A DNA stretch of 42,177 bases from JANXQE01 sp035651635 (GTDB lineage Bacteria; Verrucomicrobiota; Verrucomicrobiia; Limisphaerales; UBA8199), in NCBI GenBank assembly GCA_035651635.1, contig DASRFK010000004.1, forward strand, positions 1-42,177, written 5' to 3'. This document shows positions 42,072 to 42,177 of the stretch, piece after piece. Position numbers and translations under genes: made by a program. The notes below the pieces were generated by a model. The model searched no databases and was not told the DNA's origin. It saw only the letters and a program-made list of their open reading frames with translations. Positions within the stretch are counted from its first letter, which is position 1, and every line of letters begins with the position of its first letter.

Positions 42072-42177
42072 TCAGCTGCCTCGAGGACTGATATGGTAAG
42101 GGGCTCGGTCGAACTTTTCTGATGCTTTTTGCGCGGCCAACGCTGGATCGGTTGGCGCATCGCGCGTGGGCAGGAGC
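42072..42177 (-). CDS. possible C-terminal end of a further gene (partial)
   Basis: On the minus strand one frame is open from the right edge and ends in two consecutive stops (TGATGA, 42069-42074). It reads RDAPTDPALAAQKASEKFDR then APYHISPRGS. The balanced composition looks protein-like, but 34 residues are too few to identify a family. The rest would lie to the right of the window. Confidence 0.35.
   Translation of the reverse strand, partial: LLPTRDAPTDPALAAQKASEKFDRAPYHISPRGS

Noticed and set aside
1..42177. CRISPR array, prophage, integron, transposase, tRNA or rRNA genes
   Set aside because: No regularly spaced direct repeats, no integrase or transposase motifs and no RNA gene signatures were found on either strand by eye.

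Overview
The window is about 42 kb of a GC-rich bacterial genome (no GC value was computed). It most resembles Verrucomicrobiota of the soil Pedosphaera/Limisphaerales kind. The reasons are: a trio of pilin-like genes with AFTLTE-type prepilin sites; many secreted proteins with C-terminal ends such as FLRLRHP; RCC1, NHL and propeller proteins; weak or absent Shine-Dalgarno sites; and dispersed palindromes built around GGAGTCCCGCCTTTAGGC and GGCGTCTCGCCGCCGG. This assignment is inference from content. No rRNA, tRNA, CRISPR array, transposase, integrase or phage gene was seen.

Left part (1-11 kb). The 3' end of leuD and a convergent unknown gene are followed by ilvD, so two branched-chain amino acid genes lie close together. 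The ilvD product carries an in-frame foreign domain of the NTF2/SnoaL type. Next on the minus strand are a membrane-anchored response regulator and a PilV/PilW/PilX-like minor pseudopilin operon. A VOC (glyoxalase-fold) protein and an AepA/YtcJ-type amidohydrolase follow.

Middle part (11-20 kb). A GNAT acetyltransferase is coupled by ATGA to a CstA transporter with a cysteine-rich tail. Downstream are housekeeping genes nadD and rsfS, then a PUR-domain protein, a DUF4149 protein, and an overlapping GST-like/PhoH pair. Two consecutive genes for proteins with C-terminal membrane anchors come next. About 0.9 kb of mostly non-coding DNA follows, with one probable small membrane protein and a decayed NHL-repeat gene.

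Secreted block (20-28.3 kb). It holds a propeller plus alpha-helical toroid protein, signal peptidase I, a seven-repeat RCC1 protein, a small secreted protein and a GH52-type beta-xylosidase with an FN3 domain. A 141-bp element with terminal inverted repeats sits between the last two, where they converge. An SGNH-unrelated alpha/beta hydrolase with an export signal lies at 37.6-38.7 kb and could act with the xylosidase on plant polysaccharide.

Right part (28.4-42 kb). It holds a radical SAM protein, a signalling cluster (two Rcp1-like response regulators, a PAS histidine kinase, a coiled-coil secreted protein and a TolC-type channel), a small zinc-finger membrane protein, a CLC chloride transporter with CBS domains, and a DGPF/YCII - SRPBCC - ECF42-type sigma factor operon. 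The window ends in palindromic repeats and the probable tail of one more gene on the minus strand.

The least expected things seen are the domain insertion in ilvD, the nested palindromic element family with recurring ends, the acetyltransferase whose first strand is encoded upstream of any ATG/GTG/TTG, and the GH52 enzyme in this background. I did not find a clearly new multi-gene system.
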